Source: Mesorhizobium sp. (GTDB lineage Bacteria; Pseudomonadota; Alphaproteobacteria; Rhizobiales; Rhizobiaceae). From it: a stretch of DNA of 64,000 nucleotides. Shown in pieces: positions 54,474 to 64,000 of this stretch (positions are counted from its first letter, which is position 1; the number at the start of each line of letters is the position of its first letter). The notes under the pieces were generated by a model. That model had not been told where the DNA came from. It searched no databases and saw nothing but the letters and a program-made list of their open reading frames with translations. Where the stretch lies: the NCBI GenBank assembly GCA_004020545.1, contig SAQE01000028.1, forward strand, positions 1 to 64,000. Direction: 5' to 3'. The position numbers and the translations under genes are program-made.

Positions 54474-55808
54474 TTAGGCCGGCTGCAGGCCGCCCGACAG
54501 CGCCAGGTCGGCCTCTTCCGGCAACTGGCCGGCCATGGCGGCGGCGAACTGCTTCTGGTCGAGTTCGCCTTCCCAGCGCGCCACGACGATGGTCGCAACC
54601 GCATTGCCGACGAAGTTGGTGAGCGCGCGGCATTCCGACATGAAGCGGTCGACGCCGAGGATCAGCGCCATGCCGGCGACCGGCACCGAAGGCACGACCG
54701 ACAGCGTTGCGGCTAAAGTGATGAAGCCGGCGCCGGTGATGCCGGCGGCGCCCTTCGAGCTCAGCATGGCGACGAGCAACAGCAGGATCTGGTCGCCGAA
54801 GGTGAGCGGCGTGTCGGTCGCCTGGGCGATGAACAGCGCGGCCAGCGTCATGTAGATGTTGGTGCCGTCAAGGTTGAAGGAATAGCCGGTCGGGATGACC
54901 AGGCCGACCACCGAGCGGTTGCAGCCGGCGCGCTCCATCTTGGCCATCAGGCCGGGAAGCGCTGCTTCCGACGACGAGGTGCCGAGCACGAGCAGCAGCT
55001 CTTCCTTGATGTAGCGGATCAGCGCCAGGATGGAGAAGCCGTTCCACCATGCGACGGCGCCCAGCACGACCAGCACGAAGAGCAGCGACGTGAGATAGAA
55101 GGTGCCGATCAGGAAGGCCAGGTTGGCGATGGCGCCGATGCCGTATTTGCCGACGGTGAAGGCCATGGCGCCGAAAGCGCCGATGGGGGCTGCCTTCATC
55201 AGGATGGCGACGAGGCGGAAGATCGGTGCGGTCAGCGCCTGCAGGAAATCGACGACCGGACGGCCGCGCTCGCCGACGAGCGCCAGCGCCACGCCGAACA
55301 GCACCGAGAAGAACAACACCTGCAGGATATCACCCTGCGCGAAGGCGCCGGTGATGGTGTCGGGTATGATGTTCATCAGGAAGCCGACGATGGTCGTGTC
55401 ATGCGCCTTTTCGGTGAAGGTCGAAACCTTCGAGGCGTCGAGCGTCGCTGGATTGATGTGCATGCCGGCGCCGGGCTGGATGACGTTCGACACGAGCAGG
55501 CCGATGATAAGCGCCAGCGTCGAGAAGACGAGGAAATAGATCATCGCCTTGCCGGCGACGCGGCCGACCTTGTGCAGGTCGGAGACGCCGGCGATGCCGG
55601 TCGCGACCGTGAGGAAGATCACCGGCGCGATGACCATCTTGACCAGCTTGATGAAGGCGTCGCCAAGCGGTTTCAGCGACGCGCCGATATCGGGATAGAA
55701 ATGGCCGAGCAGGATGCCGGCGGCGATCGCCACCAGGACCTGCACATAGAGATGCCGGTAAAAGGGAACCTTGCCGCGCGGTTCCGCGGCAGCGACTGCG
55801 GTCTGCAT
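54474..55808 (-). CDS. dctA: C4-dicarboxylate transport protein (DAACS family)
   Basis: This 444-residue inner-membrane symporter takes up succinate, fumarate and malate with protons or cations, the main carbon supply of nitrogen-fixing bacteroids. It has the serine-rich [14 protein letters not shown] and the substrate/cation motif [14 protein letters not shown], plus LRRLVxTVxP-type N-terminal helices. GGAGG precedes the ATG. It is divergent from dctB, and a sigma-54 promoter and two DctD-like sites lie in the gap, so its expression depends on DctB/DctD. Confidence 0.94.
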   Translation of the reverse strand: MQTAVAAAEPRGKVPFYRHLYVQVLVAIAAGILLGHFYPDIGASLKPLGDAFIKLVKMVIAPVIFLTVATGIAGVSDLHKVGRVAGKAMIYFLVFSTLALIIGLLVSNVIQPGAGMHINPATLDASKVSTFTEKAHDTTIVGFLMNIIPDTITGAFAQGDILQVLFFSVLFGVALALVGERGRPVVDFLQALTAPIFRLVAILMKAAPIGAFGAMAFTVGKYGIGAIANLAFLIGTFYLTSLLFVLVVLGAVAWWNGFSILALIRYIKEELLLVLGTSSSEAALPGLMAKMERAGCNRSVVGLVIPTGYSFNLDGTNIYMTLAALFIAQATDTPLTFGDQILLLLVAMLSSKGAAGITGAGFITLAATLSVVPSVPVAGMALILGVDRFMSECRALTNFVGNAVATIVVARWEGELDQKQFAAAMAGQLPEEADLALSGGLQPA

Positions 55809-55893
55809 CGTATCCTCCGTTCAGCCCCGATCGAGCAATTCGACCTCCCTGGGCAGTTGACCTCCACAGCCTCGCGGCTGCTGCAGATGCGTG

Positions 55894-55909
55894 TGCAATG
55901 AGCGTGCCA
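55894..55909 (-). promoter_or_regulatory. Sigma-54 promoter of dctA
   Basis: Read on the minus strand the sequence is TGGCAC-GCTCA-TTGCA, a perfect match to the -24/-12 consensus with correct spacing. It lies about 86 bases before the dctA start codon. Confidence 0.9.
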
Positions 55910-55983
55910 GTTCCCGCGTCGACGCGACTCTCATTGATTCTGTTGGTTTTTTCGAACCGACGATCCTCGACACCCAAGAACGC

Positions 55984-56001
55984 AGTGCGGCGATCCGCAT
56001 A
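55984..56001. promoter_or_regulatory. DctD-binding site, promoter-proximal
   Basis: AGTGCGGCGATCCGCATA is a near palindrome close to the known DctD activator site form (TGTGCG...CGCACA). Its centre is about 108 bases upstream of the expected dctA start of transcription. Confidence 0.7.
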
Positions 56002-56015
56002 GGTCGAATTGTGCT

Positions 56016-56035
56016 TTGTGCGAAATCATGCACAA
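56016..56035. promoter_or_regulatory. DctD-binding site, promoter-distal
   Basis: TTGTGC-GAAATCAT-GCACAA is a perfect inverted repeat with an 8-base centre and matches the DctD site form. It lies 33 bases, about three turns of DNA, from the proximal site, and ends six bases before the dctB start codon, so it may also affect dctBD. Confidence 0.75.
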
Positions 56036-56041
56036 TGCCGC

Positions 56042-57903
56042 ATGCTGCAACGCCCGGCCGCTGCCCTCTCCTCGACGCCCGAACTGCTCGCCGGGCGGGC
56101 GCGGCGCGCCTGGCTGCTGTTCGCGGCGGTTGCGCTTCTTATCGTGCTTGCGGCGCTTTATGCGGCCGGACTCTACGGACGCTCGACTGAGATCGAGGCG
56201 CTGGCCTCGCAAGGCCGCACCGACGCTAACCTCAAAGTCGCGCTGCTGCGCGCGGTGCTGGAGAATCCGCGCGCGCTGCCGCTGCTTCTGTCCGCGGACC
56301 AGCAGGTTCATGACGCGCTGACCGAGCGCAGCCCCGCCTCGATCGACGTGCTCAACCGCAAGCTCGAAGGACTGGTTTCCGGCACCAAGGCCTCGGTGCT
56401 CTACGTCACCGGCACGGACGGGCTGGCGATCGCTTCCAGCAATTGGCGCGAGCCGGTGAGCTTCGTCGGCAACGACTATGGTTTTCGGGCATATTTCTCG
56501 GGCGCGATGCAGTCCGGCACGGCCGAGTATTTCGCGCTCGGCAATACCAGCAAGCGTCCCGGGCTCTATATTTCGCGCCGCGTCGGAAGTGCCTCGGCAC
56601 CGCTCGGCGTTGTCGTGGTCAAGATGGAGTTCGACCAGCTCGAGGCCGACTGGCGCGAGGCGAACCGCCCGGCCTATGTCAGCGACGAACACGGCGTGGT
56701 GCTGATCACCAGCGTGCCTTCCTGGCGCTTCATGACGACGGCGCCGCTGGCCACCCCGGTGCTGGCCGGCATCCGCGCCAGCCAGCAATTCGGCGAAGCG
56801 CCACTGGTGCCTTTGCCAATCAGCAAGCCACAGGCGCTCAACGCCGATGTCGCGCTGGTCCATGCCATCACCCCTGGCGGCAGCGACGCGGAGTATCTGC
56901 GGCTGTCCACGGCCGTGCCTTCGACGCCGTGGCGGCTCGACTATCTCGTCCCGGCCGAGGCGCCGATTGCTGGCGCGCAGCGCGAAATGCGGCTCCTGGC
57001 ACTTGGCGTCCTCGTTCCGCTCATTGCTCTCGCCGGCTTTCTCCTTTGGCGCCGGCAATCCGCGCAGATGCGGATTGCCGCCGAGCAGGCGGCGCGCGCC
57101 GAACTCGAACGCCGCGTCGTCGAGCGCACCCAGGACCTCAGCCTGGCGCGCGACCGGCTGCAGGCGGAAATCGCCGATCACCGCAGCACCGAAGCGAGAC
57201 TCCAGGTCATGCAGCAGGATCTGGTGCAGGCCAACCGTCTCGCGACCCTCGGCCAGGTTGCCGCCGGCGTGGCGCATGAGATCAACCAGCCGGTCGCCAC
57301 AATCCGCGCCTATGCCGACAATGCGCGCGTCTTCCTCGATCGCAAGCAGACCGCGTCGGCCGAGGAGAACCTTGGCGCCATCGCCGCGCTGACGGAGCGC
57401 ATCGGTTCGATCACCGACGAGCTGAAGGCCTTCGCCCGCAAGGGGCGCACGGCGGCCGAACCAGTCGAGCTGCGCAGCGTCATCGAGGGAGCGGTCGTGC
57501 TGCTCAGGAGCCGCTTTGCCGGCCGGCTGGAGGCGCTGGCGATCGCGTTGCCGCCGCCAACGCTCAAGGTGATGGGCAACCGGCTGCGGCTGGAGCAGGT
57601 GCTGATCAACCTCTTCCAGAACGCGCTGGAAGCGCTGGAAGGCCGCGACGACGCACGGGTCGAGGTGTCCGCTTCAGAAACGTTCGGCGACGTGGCGCTC
57701 CTGGTGTCGGATAACGGGCCGGGCATTCCGCCCGCGATCCTGAAATCGCTGTTCACACCGTTCAACACGTCGAAGGAAAGGGGGCTCGGGCTCGGCCTCG
57801 TCATCTCGAAGGACATCGTCGCCGACTATGGCGGGCGCATCGAGGTGGCGAGCAGCGATCAGGGCACCCGCTTCACCATCCATCTCTCCAAGGCTGACCC
57901 GAT

Positions 57904-57907
<4 letters not shown>
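56042..57907 (+). CDS. dctB: C4-dicarboxylate sensor histidine kinase
   Basis: This 621-residue kinase has a membrane helix near residue 30, a periplasmic double-PAS sensor domain to about 305, a second helix ([18 protein letters not shown]), a coiled coil, and the kinase core. The H-box is [20 protein letters not shown], and the ATP-binding boxes are [18 protein letters not shown] and GLGLGLVIS. It phosphorylates DctD when C4-dicarboxylates are present, partly with DctA as co-sensor in rhizobia. The ATG at 56042 gives the family length; upstream frames lie over the DctD site. It overlaps dctD by four bases (ATGA). Confidence 0.93.
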
Positions 57908-59253
<1,346 letters not shown>

Positions 59254-59410
59254 ATCAAGCGCGTGGAACCGCCGCGCAGCCTCGGCCGTTGAGGCTCGCC
59301 GGAAACCGTGGCACGTCGGCACCAGCCCGGGGTCGAACGCATTGCCGCGATGGCGTTGCCGGTTGCGCTCGGCAAGCGTTGATGGTTTGTTGCCGCCCTG
59401 CGGAGAACGA

Positions 59411-59758
59411 ATGATGCGCGAATCCCTCGGTCAAGACGAATACGGCTCGGCCAACCCGTACGATCCGGACGACCTGCCCAATCTCAATGCGATGGGGCCG
59501 GCGATGGGCGTGGGCAATGATTTCGAGAAATACGCGGTTGCCGTCATCATCGTGTTCGGGGCACTGATCATCGGCGGCCTGATGGCTGCTTCGATGGCTT
59601 TCGGCCACCGCAACGGCTTCCTGTTCGCACTCGGCGGCGCCACCTCCGCCTGGATTTCGGGCAATGCGCTGCTGCTCGACCGGCCGCGCATCTATGCGCT
59701 GTTCGTCGCCATCGCCGCCGTGCTGCTGATCGCCTCGACCATCACGTTGGTCGCCTGA
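59411..59758 (+). CDS. Small membrane protein
   Basis: This 115-residue protein begins with an acidic 40-residue soluble part (YGSANPYDPDDLPNLNAM) and has three hydrophobic stretches: YAVAVIIVFGALIIGGLMAA, FLFALGGATSAWISGNALLL and ALFVAIAAVLLIASTITLVA. The ATG at 59411 has GGAG before it. I do not recognise the family. It is convergent with ggt. Confidence 0.65.
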   Translation: MMRESLGQDEYGSANPYDPDDLPNLNAMGPAMGVGNDFEKYAVAVIIVFGALIIGGLMAASMAFGHRNGFLFALGGATSAWISGNALLLDRPRIYALFVAIAAVLLIASTITLVA

Positions 59759-59762
59759 TCAA

Positions 59763-61502
59763 TCAATAACCCAACGCCTCGCCGGCAGCGGCGCGGCTGT
59801 CGATGGCGCCATTGTAGCGCGCGCCGCCGCCCTTCTCGATGTCGGCCAGGCTCTTGCCGCCGACCAGGATGCCGGCCGCCTGGCCCCAGGTCTGGTCGGC
59901 AAGATCGAGATGGTAGCCCATGCCGGCAAGCATCCTTTCGGTATCGGGCGAGAGCCCGAACGGCTCGACATAGACGGTGTCGGGCAGCCATTGATGGTGG
60001 ATGCGCGGCGCGTCGATCGCCTCCTGGATGTTCATGCCGTGGTCGATGACGTTGACGATCGCCTCCAGCGTGATGGTGATGATGCGCGAGCCGCCCGGGC
60101 TGCCGATGACCATGAACGGCTTGCCGTCCTTGGTGACCACGGTCGGGCTCATCGAGGACAGCGGCGTCTTCTTCGGCTGGATGGCGTTGGCTTCGCCCTG
60201 GACGAGCCCGTAGAGGTTGGGCACGCCGGGCTTCTGGGTGAAATCGTCCATCTCGTTGTTGAGCAGGATGCCGGTGCCGTCGGCGACCACGCCGGCACCG
60301 AAGGAGCCGTTCAGCGTATAGGTTACCGCCACCGCATTGCCGTCCTTGTCGATGATCGAGTAGTGGGTGGTCTCCTTCGACTCGCCGAACCCTTTGGGCA
60401 TCAGGTCCTTCGAGACGCCGGCGCGGAACGGATCGATCTTGTCGCGGATGTCCTTGGCGTAGCCCTTGTCGAGCAGCTTCGAGACCGGATTGTCGACGAA
60501 ATCCGGATCGCCCAGCGCGGAATTGCGGTCGACATAGGCGCGGCGCATGGCCTCGACCATGACATGGACCGTCTCGGCCGAGCCGGCGCCGAGATAGGAC
60601 AGCGGATAACCTTCGAGCACGTTGAGGATTTCGCAGATGATGACGCCGCCAGAACTCGGCGGCGGCGAGGAGATGATCTCGTAGCCGCGATAGGAACAGG
60701 TCACGGGCTTCAGCTCGCGCACGGCATATTGCTCGAAATCGGCGTTGGCAAGGATGCCGCCCTTGGCGCCGCTCGCCTTGACGATGGCGTCGGCAATGGC
60801 GCCTTTGTAGAAGGCGTCAGGTCCCTTCTCGGAAATCGCCGAAAGCGACGCGGCGAGGTCCGGCTGCGGGAGCCGCTCGCCGGCGGCGTAAGGCTTGCCG
60901 TCGGGCTTGAGGAAGATTGCTGCCGCGGCCGGATCCTTGGCCAGCCGGTCGGCGTTGCTCGCGAAGGAAGCGGCGTCGCCCTGGTTGAGGACGAAGCCGT
61001 CCTTGGCATAGGCAATTGCCGGCGCCATCAGGTCCTGCCGGGGGAGCGTGCCGTATTTTTGGCGCGCCAGCTCGAAGCCGGCCACGGAGCCCGGCACGCC
61101 GACCGCGAGATAACCGTCGAGGCTGGCGCCCTTGATCGGCTTGCCGTCCTTGTCGAGATACATGGTCTTGGTGGCGGCGAGCGGGGCGCGCTCGCGAAAA
61201 TCGATGAAGGTCGAGCGGCCGTCCTTCAGGCGAATGGTCATGAAACCGCCGCCGCCGATATTGCCCGCATTCGGATAAACGACGGCCAGCGCATAGCCGA
61301 CCGCGACAGCGGCATCGACCGCGTTGCCACCCTTCTTCAACACCTCGACACCGACTTCGGTGGCGAGATGCTGGGCGGTCACCACCATGCCATGCTCGCC
61401 CTTGGCCGGAGCGGGCGAAGCGGCGAAGACGGCCGCCGATGGCAAGAAGGCAAGAGTGAGCGAAAGGCTGACGGCGATCAGCGTTCGGCGGGTGAGATGC
61501 AT
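59763..61502 (-). CDS. ggt: Gamma-glutamyltransferase
   Basis: The 579-residue precursor has a signal peptide (VFAASPAPA) and the Ntn-hydrolase fold. The autocleavage and catalytic Thr is in ESKETTHYSIIDKDG, which splits large and small subunits. The gamma-glutamyl-binding parts are IGGGGFM and SSPPPSSGG and, in the small subunit, SSMSPTVV and GSPGGSRII. It cleaves glutathione and gamma-glutamyl compounds in the periplasm. The start at 61502 gives a normal signal peptide. Confidence 0.93.
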   Translation of the reverse strand: MHLTRRTLIAVSLSLTLAFLPSAAVFAASPAPAKGEHGMVVTAQHLATEVGVEVLKKGGNAVDAAVAVGYALAVVYPNAGNIGGGGFMTIRLKDGRSTFIDFRERAPLAATKTMYLDKDGKPIKGASLDGYLAVGVPGSVAGFELARQKYGTLPRQDLMAPAIAYAKDGFVLNQGDAASFASNADRLAKDPAAAAIFLKPDGKPYAAGERLPQPDLAASLSAISEKGPDAFYKGAIADAIVKASGAKGGILANADFEQYAVRELKPVTCSYRGYEIISSPPPSSGGVIICEILNVLEGYPLSYLGAGSAETVHVMVEAMRRAYVDRNSALGDPDFVDNPVSKLLDKGYAKDIRDKIDPFRAGVSKDLMPKGFGESKETTHYSIIDKDGNAVAVTYTLNGSFGAGVVADGTGILLNNEMDDFTQKPGVPNLYGLVQGEANAIQPKKTPLSSMSPTVVTKDGKPFMVIGSPGGSRIITITLEAIVNVIDHGMNIQEAIDAPRIHHQWLPDTVYVEPFGLSPDTERMLAGMGYHLDLADQTWGQAAGILVGGKSLADIEKGGGARYNGAIDSRAAAGEALGY

Positions 61503-61611
61503 GGCGGGCTCCAGGGGCGTGGGGGACGCCTAGGAAAGACCGTTGGGGCGCGTTAGTCCAACAATAATTGAAGAAGCGTTGGGCTGCCCCCCTCACCCGA
61601 AGGCCAACCGA

Positions 61612-61740
61612 ATTGCGAAGAGCAAATTCGGGCCAATCCGACCTCTCCCCGAGGAGGGGGAGAGGAATTCGTCAGCGCCGACGCCAACCTCTTCTCCCCT
61701 CGGGGAGAAGGTGGCTGCGAAGCGGCCGGATGAGGGGGCT
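61612..61740. repeat. Rhizobial palindromic repeat cluster between ggt and rhaI
   Basis: The stretch holds two hairpins: CCTCTCCCC with GGGGGAGAGG, and CTTCTCCCCT with CGGGGAGAAG at 61691-61710. The right half (GAAGGTGGCTGCGAAGCGG, then CCGGATGAGGGGGC) is the reverse complement form of the element on the other side of rhaI. It could also act as a terminator for the rha operon. Confidence 0.7.
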
Positions 61741-61750
61741 TGGCTCGGCC

Positions 61751-63043
61751 TTAAACAATCCCGCCGCCGCCACTGGCGACCGCCGGCCGTTCCGCCGCCA
61801 CTTTCGCCCGGTAGCCGGCCTCGCGATAGGCGGCGACAGGATCGATGGCGCCGCCGGTCCTGAGCCGCGCCATGGCAAGGATCGGCTCGACATCGGTACG
61901 ATAGGCGGCCTTCAGCGTCTGCGTCGCCATCAGCGCGTCGTTCTCTTCCTGAAACCCTTCCAGCGCCTTGCGGTCGACCAGCAGCGCCTGCGCATAGGCG
62001 CGCTGCACCTCGACGGCCGACAGCATCAGGCTTTCGATCGGATCGGTGACGTTGTGGCTCTGGTCGAGCATATGCGCCGGGTCGAAGCCCTTGGCGCCCG
62101 AAAGCTCCGCATCGACCAACTCGTTGAAGACGAGGAACAGCCGGTAGGGATCGATCGAGCCGGCGTCGAGGTCGTCATCGCCATATTTGGAATCGTTGAA
62201 GTGGAAACCGCCCAGCTTGCCGAACTGGATCAGCCGCGACACGATCATCTCGATGTTGACGTTGGGCGCGTGATGGCCGAGGTCGACCAGGCAGAAGGCC
62301 TTGTCGCCGAGTTCCTTGGCGATGATGTAGTTCGTGCCCCAGTCCTGCACGACCGTCGAATAAAAGGCCGGCTCATACATCTTGTGCTCGGTGAACAGCC
62401 GCCAGTCGGCCGGCAGGCCGGCATAGATCTCGCGCATCGCATCGAGATAGCGCTCGAAGGCCTTTGCGAAATTGACCTGGCCGGGGAAGTTCGAGCCGTC
62501 GCCGATCCACACCGTCAGCGCCTTCGAGCCCAACGTCTTGCCGATCTCGATGCATTCGAGATTGTGCTCGACAGCCTGCCGACGCGTGCCGGCATCGGCA
62601 TGCGAGAGCGAGCCGAATTTGTAGGAGAGCTTCTGGTCGTTGGCATCCGAGAAGGTGTTGGAGTTCATGGCATCGAAGCCGAGGCCGAAGCGCGACGCCG
62701 CCTGTTTCAGTCGGTTCGGATCGGCCTTGTCCCAAGGGATGTGCAGCGACACGGTGGGCGTCGCCTGCGTCAGCTGGCTGATGACGGCGCAGTCCTCGAT
62801 CTTGTCGAAGATGCCGCGCGGCTCGCCGGCGCCGGGAAAGCGCGCAAAGCGCGTGCCACCGGTGCCGACGCCCCAGGACGGGATCGCCACGCCGAATTTC
62901 TCCACCTTGTCGCGGATGGCGTCGATGGCGATGCCGCGGCGGTCCAGGCGCTCGCCGAGCGAAGCGTAATCGCGCTCGAGGTCGGCCTTGCGCGCGGCGT
63001 TGTTCTTTTCGACGACGTCGGCCGAGATGATCAAATCGGACAT
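61751..63043 (-). CDS. rhaI: L-rhamnose isomerase, rhizobial type
   Basis: The 430-residue enzyme belongs to the xylose-isomerase-like TIM barrels and is the rhamnose isomerase of rhizobia, distinct from enteric RhaA. It shows IPSWGVGTGGTRFARF, LTVWIGDGSNFPGQ, the metal-binding LVDLGHHAPNVNIEM and HFNDSKYGDDDLDAG. GGGAGG stands before the ATG. It converts L-rhamnose to L-rhamnulose, which the next enzyme of the pathway uses after phosphorylation. It lies downstream of rhaD on the same strand with a repeat in between. Confidence 0.92.
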   Translation of the reverse strand: MSDLIISADVVEKNNAARKADLERDYASLGERLDRRGIAIDAIRDKVEKFGVAIPSWGVGTGGTRFARFPGAGEPRGIFDKIEDCAVISQLTQATPTVSLHIPWDKADPNRLKQAASRFGLGFDAMNSNTFSDANDQKLSYKFGSLSHADAGTRRQAVEHNLECIEIGKTLGSKALTVWIGDGSNFPGQVNFAKAFERYLDAMREIYAGLPADWRLFTEHKMYEPAFYSTVVQDWGTNYIIAKELGDKAFCLVDLGHHAPNVNIEMIVSRLIQFGKLGGFHFNDSKYGDDDLDAGSIDPYRLFLVFNELVDAELSGAKGFDPAHMLDQSHNVTDPIESLMLSAVEVQRAYAQALLVDRKALEGFQEENDALMATQTLKAAYRTDVEPILAMARLRTGGAIDPVAAYREAGYRAKVAAERPAVASGGGGIV

Positions 63044-63072
63044 TGTAGTTTCCTCCCAGTACTCGTCGGCTG

Positions 63073-63126
63073 GTGCTGCCCCTCATCCGCCCTTCGGGCA
63101 CCTTCTCCCCGTGAACGGGGAGAAGG
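63073..63126. repeat. Rhizobial palindromic repeat between rhaD and rhaI
   Basis: CCCTCATCCG is followed by a hairpin CCTTCTCCCC-GTGAAC-GGGGAGAAGG (63101-63126). The same element in opposite orientation lies on the other side of rhaI. Confidence 0.75.
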
Positions 63127-63135
63127 GAAGCACAT

Positions 63136-64000
63136 CTAGCGCGTAAAACTCTGCGCGTTGCCGGCGTCGACATTGACGATGTTGCCAGTCGATTTGGCCG
63201 ACATGTCGGAGGCGAAGAAGTAGATTGCCTCCGCAATATCCTCCGGGAAGACCGAACGCTTCAGCATCGAGCGCGAGCGGTAATGCTCCTCGAGATCGTC
63301 GGTCGACATCTTGTAGGCGGCGGCGCGCTGCTCCTTCCACTCGCCGCTCCATATCTTGGACCCGCGCAACACGGCGTCCGGATTGACGACGTTGACCCTG
63401 ATCTGCGCCTCCGCGCCCTCCAGCGCGAGGCAGCGCGCGAGATGGATCTCGGCCGCCTTGGCCGTGCAGTAGGCAGCGGCATTGGGCGAAGCGGCAAGGC
63501 CGTTCTTGGAGGCGACGAAGACGACATTGCCGCCGATCTTCTGGGCGCGGAACAGCCGGAAAGCCTCGCGCGAGACGAGGAAATAGCCGGTCGACAGGAT
63601 GTCCATATTCTTGTTCCAGAGCGCCAGCGTCGTCTCCTCGATCGGCGCCGAAGAGGCCAGGCCGGCATTGGAAACCAGGATGTCGACGCCGCCGAACTCG
63701 ACCGAAGTTTCGGCGAATCCCGCAGTCACCTGCTCCTCGGAGGTCACATCGATCCGCACCGGACGAACGAAGTCTTTTCCGTAGGCTTTCGACAGCTCAT
63801 CATTGGCAGCGGCGAGCGCCGCCTCGTCGATATCGGCAAGCACCACGCAGGCGCCTTCGCGCAGCAGCCGGTTGGCCGTCGCGCGGCCGATCCCGCCGGC
63901 GCCGCCGGTGACCAGCGCGATCTGTCCCGCCAACGCCTTCGGCTTCGGCAGGCGCTGCAGCTTGGCTTCTTCGAGCTGCCAGTATTCGATGTCGAAGGCT
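63136..64000 (-). CDS. rhaD: Bifunctional rhamnulose-1-phosphate aldolase/short-chain dehydrogenase, C-terminal part
   Basis: The frame is open to the right edge, so only the C-terminal domain and its linker are seen. The linker (IEYWQLEEAKLQRLPKPK) matches rhizobial RhaD. The short-chain dehydrogenase has the NAD motif VTGGAGGIGRATA, the catalytic Tyr/Lys in YCTAKAAE and the N-terminal-side NAGLASS. The missing part is the class II aldolase domain. An internal TTG at 63933 should not be read as a start. The enzyme splits rhamnulose-1-phosphate and oxidises lactaldehyde. Confidence 0.92.
   Translation of the reverse strand, partial: AFDIEYWQLEEAKLQRLPKPKALAGQIALVTGGAGGIGRATANRLLREGACVVLADIDEAALAAANDELSKAYGKDFVRPVRIDVTSEEQVTAGFAETSVEFGGVDILVSNAGLASSAPIEETTLALWNKNMDILSTGYFLVSREAFRLFRAQKIGGNVVFVASKNGLAASPNAAAYCTAKAAEIHLARCLALEGAEAQIRVNVVNPDAVLRGSKIWSGEWKEQRAAAYKMSTDDLEEHYRSRSMLKRSVFPEDIAEAIYFFASDMSAKSTGNIVNVDAGNAQSFTR

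Noticed and set aside
55931..57277. A 448-codon minus-strand frame over dctB
   Set aside because: dctB is unambiguous on the other strand and the antisense product matches nothing.
59910..61556. A 548-codon plus-strand frame over ggt
   Set aside because: It mirrors the ggt coding frame, with repeated DDR/LVED-like composition that arises from antisense reading of GC-rich codons.
61568..63139. A 523-codon plus-strand frame over rhaI
   Set aside because: It is antisense to rhaI and also spans repeats on both sides.

Overview
The window looks like a chromosomal segment of a Mesorhizobium-like alphaproteobacterium (Rhizobiales, Phyllobacteriaceae). The evidence is high GC, a short second FtsZ, a NadQ-nadABC locus, dctA divergent from dctBD with a sigma-54 promoter and two DctD-type sites, rhizobial RhaI/RhaD rhamnose genes, and palindromic intergenic repeats of rhizobial type. 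The genus is inferred from gene content, not from a marker gene. No rRNA, tRNA or CRISPR array was seen.

Left edge (1-2.3 kb): a scarred junction. The window opens in the start of an IS481-type transposase that abuts a fragment of an IS110-type transposase just upstream of pcm. A VOC-family gene follows, then two decayed genes: the N-terminal part of a DUF5939 adenylate cyclase and the N-terminal part of a family 2 glycosyltransferase.

Cyclic-nucleotide and glycan region (2.3-42 kb): four class III nucleotide cyclases (5997-9293, 12653-14068, 20911-22251, 37221-39425), a DUF3095 cyclase-like protein, the DUF5939 remnant, a cyclic-nucleotide-binding-domain protein and an MBL-fold hydrolase that could be a phosphodiesterase. 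Between them lie glycan genes: a glycosyltransferase/NodS-like/NodB-like fusion, a nucleotide-sugar dehydrogenase, a GT4-deacetylase pair and a three-gene glycosyltransferase operon. A peptide-type ABC importer operon, a FecR/CHASE2-cyclase pair and an MscS channel are also here. The most unusual gene is a 904-residue ABC exporter-like protein (28555-31269). It has lost the Walker A Lys, Q-loop Gln, Walker B Asp and Glu, and H-loop His. It carries a roughly 280-residue insert in its nucleotide-binding domain and is followed on the same strand by the cyclic-nucleotide-binding and MBL genes. I propose the region makes, senses and perhaps destroys a cyclic nucleotide that controls production or export of a surface glycan; this is inference.

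Metabolic region (42-64 kb): short FtsZ; NadQ with nadABC and a candidate operator over the promoter; FhuB/FhuD iron uptake without an adjacent ATPase; an RsuA-type pseudouridine synthase; a histidine phosphatase; dctA with terminator, sigma-54 promoter and DctD sites, and dctBD; a small membrane protein; gamma-glutamyltransferase; and rhaI with the 3' part of rhaD, which runs off the right edge.
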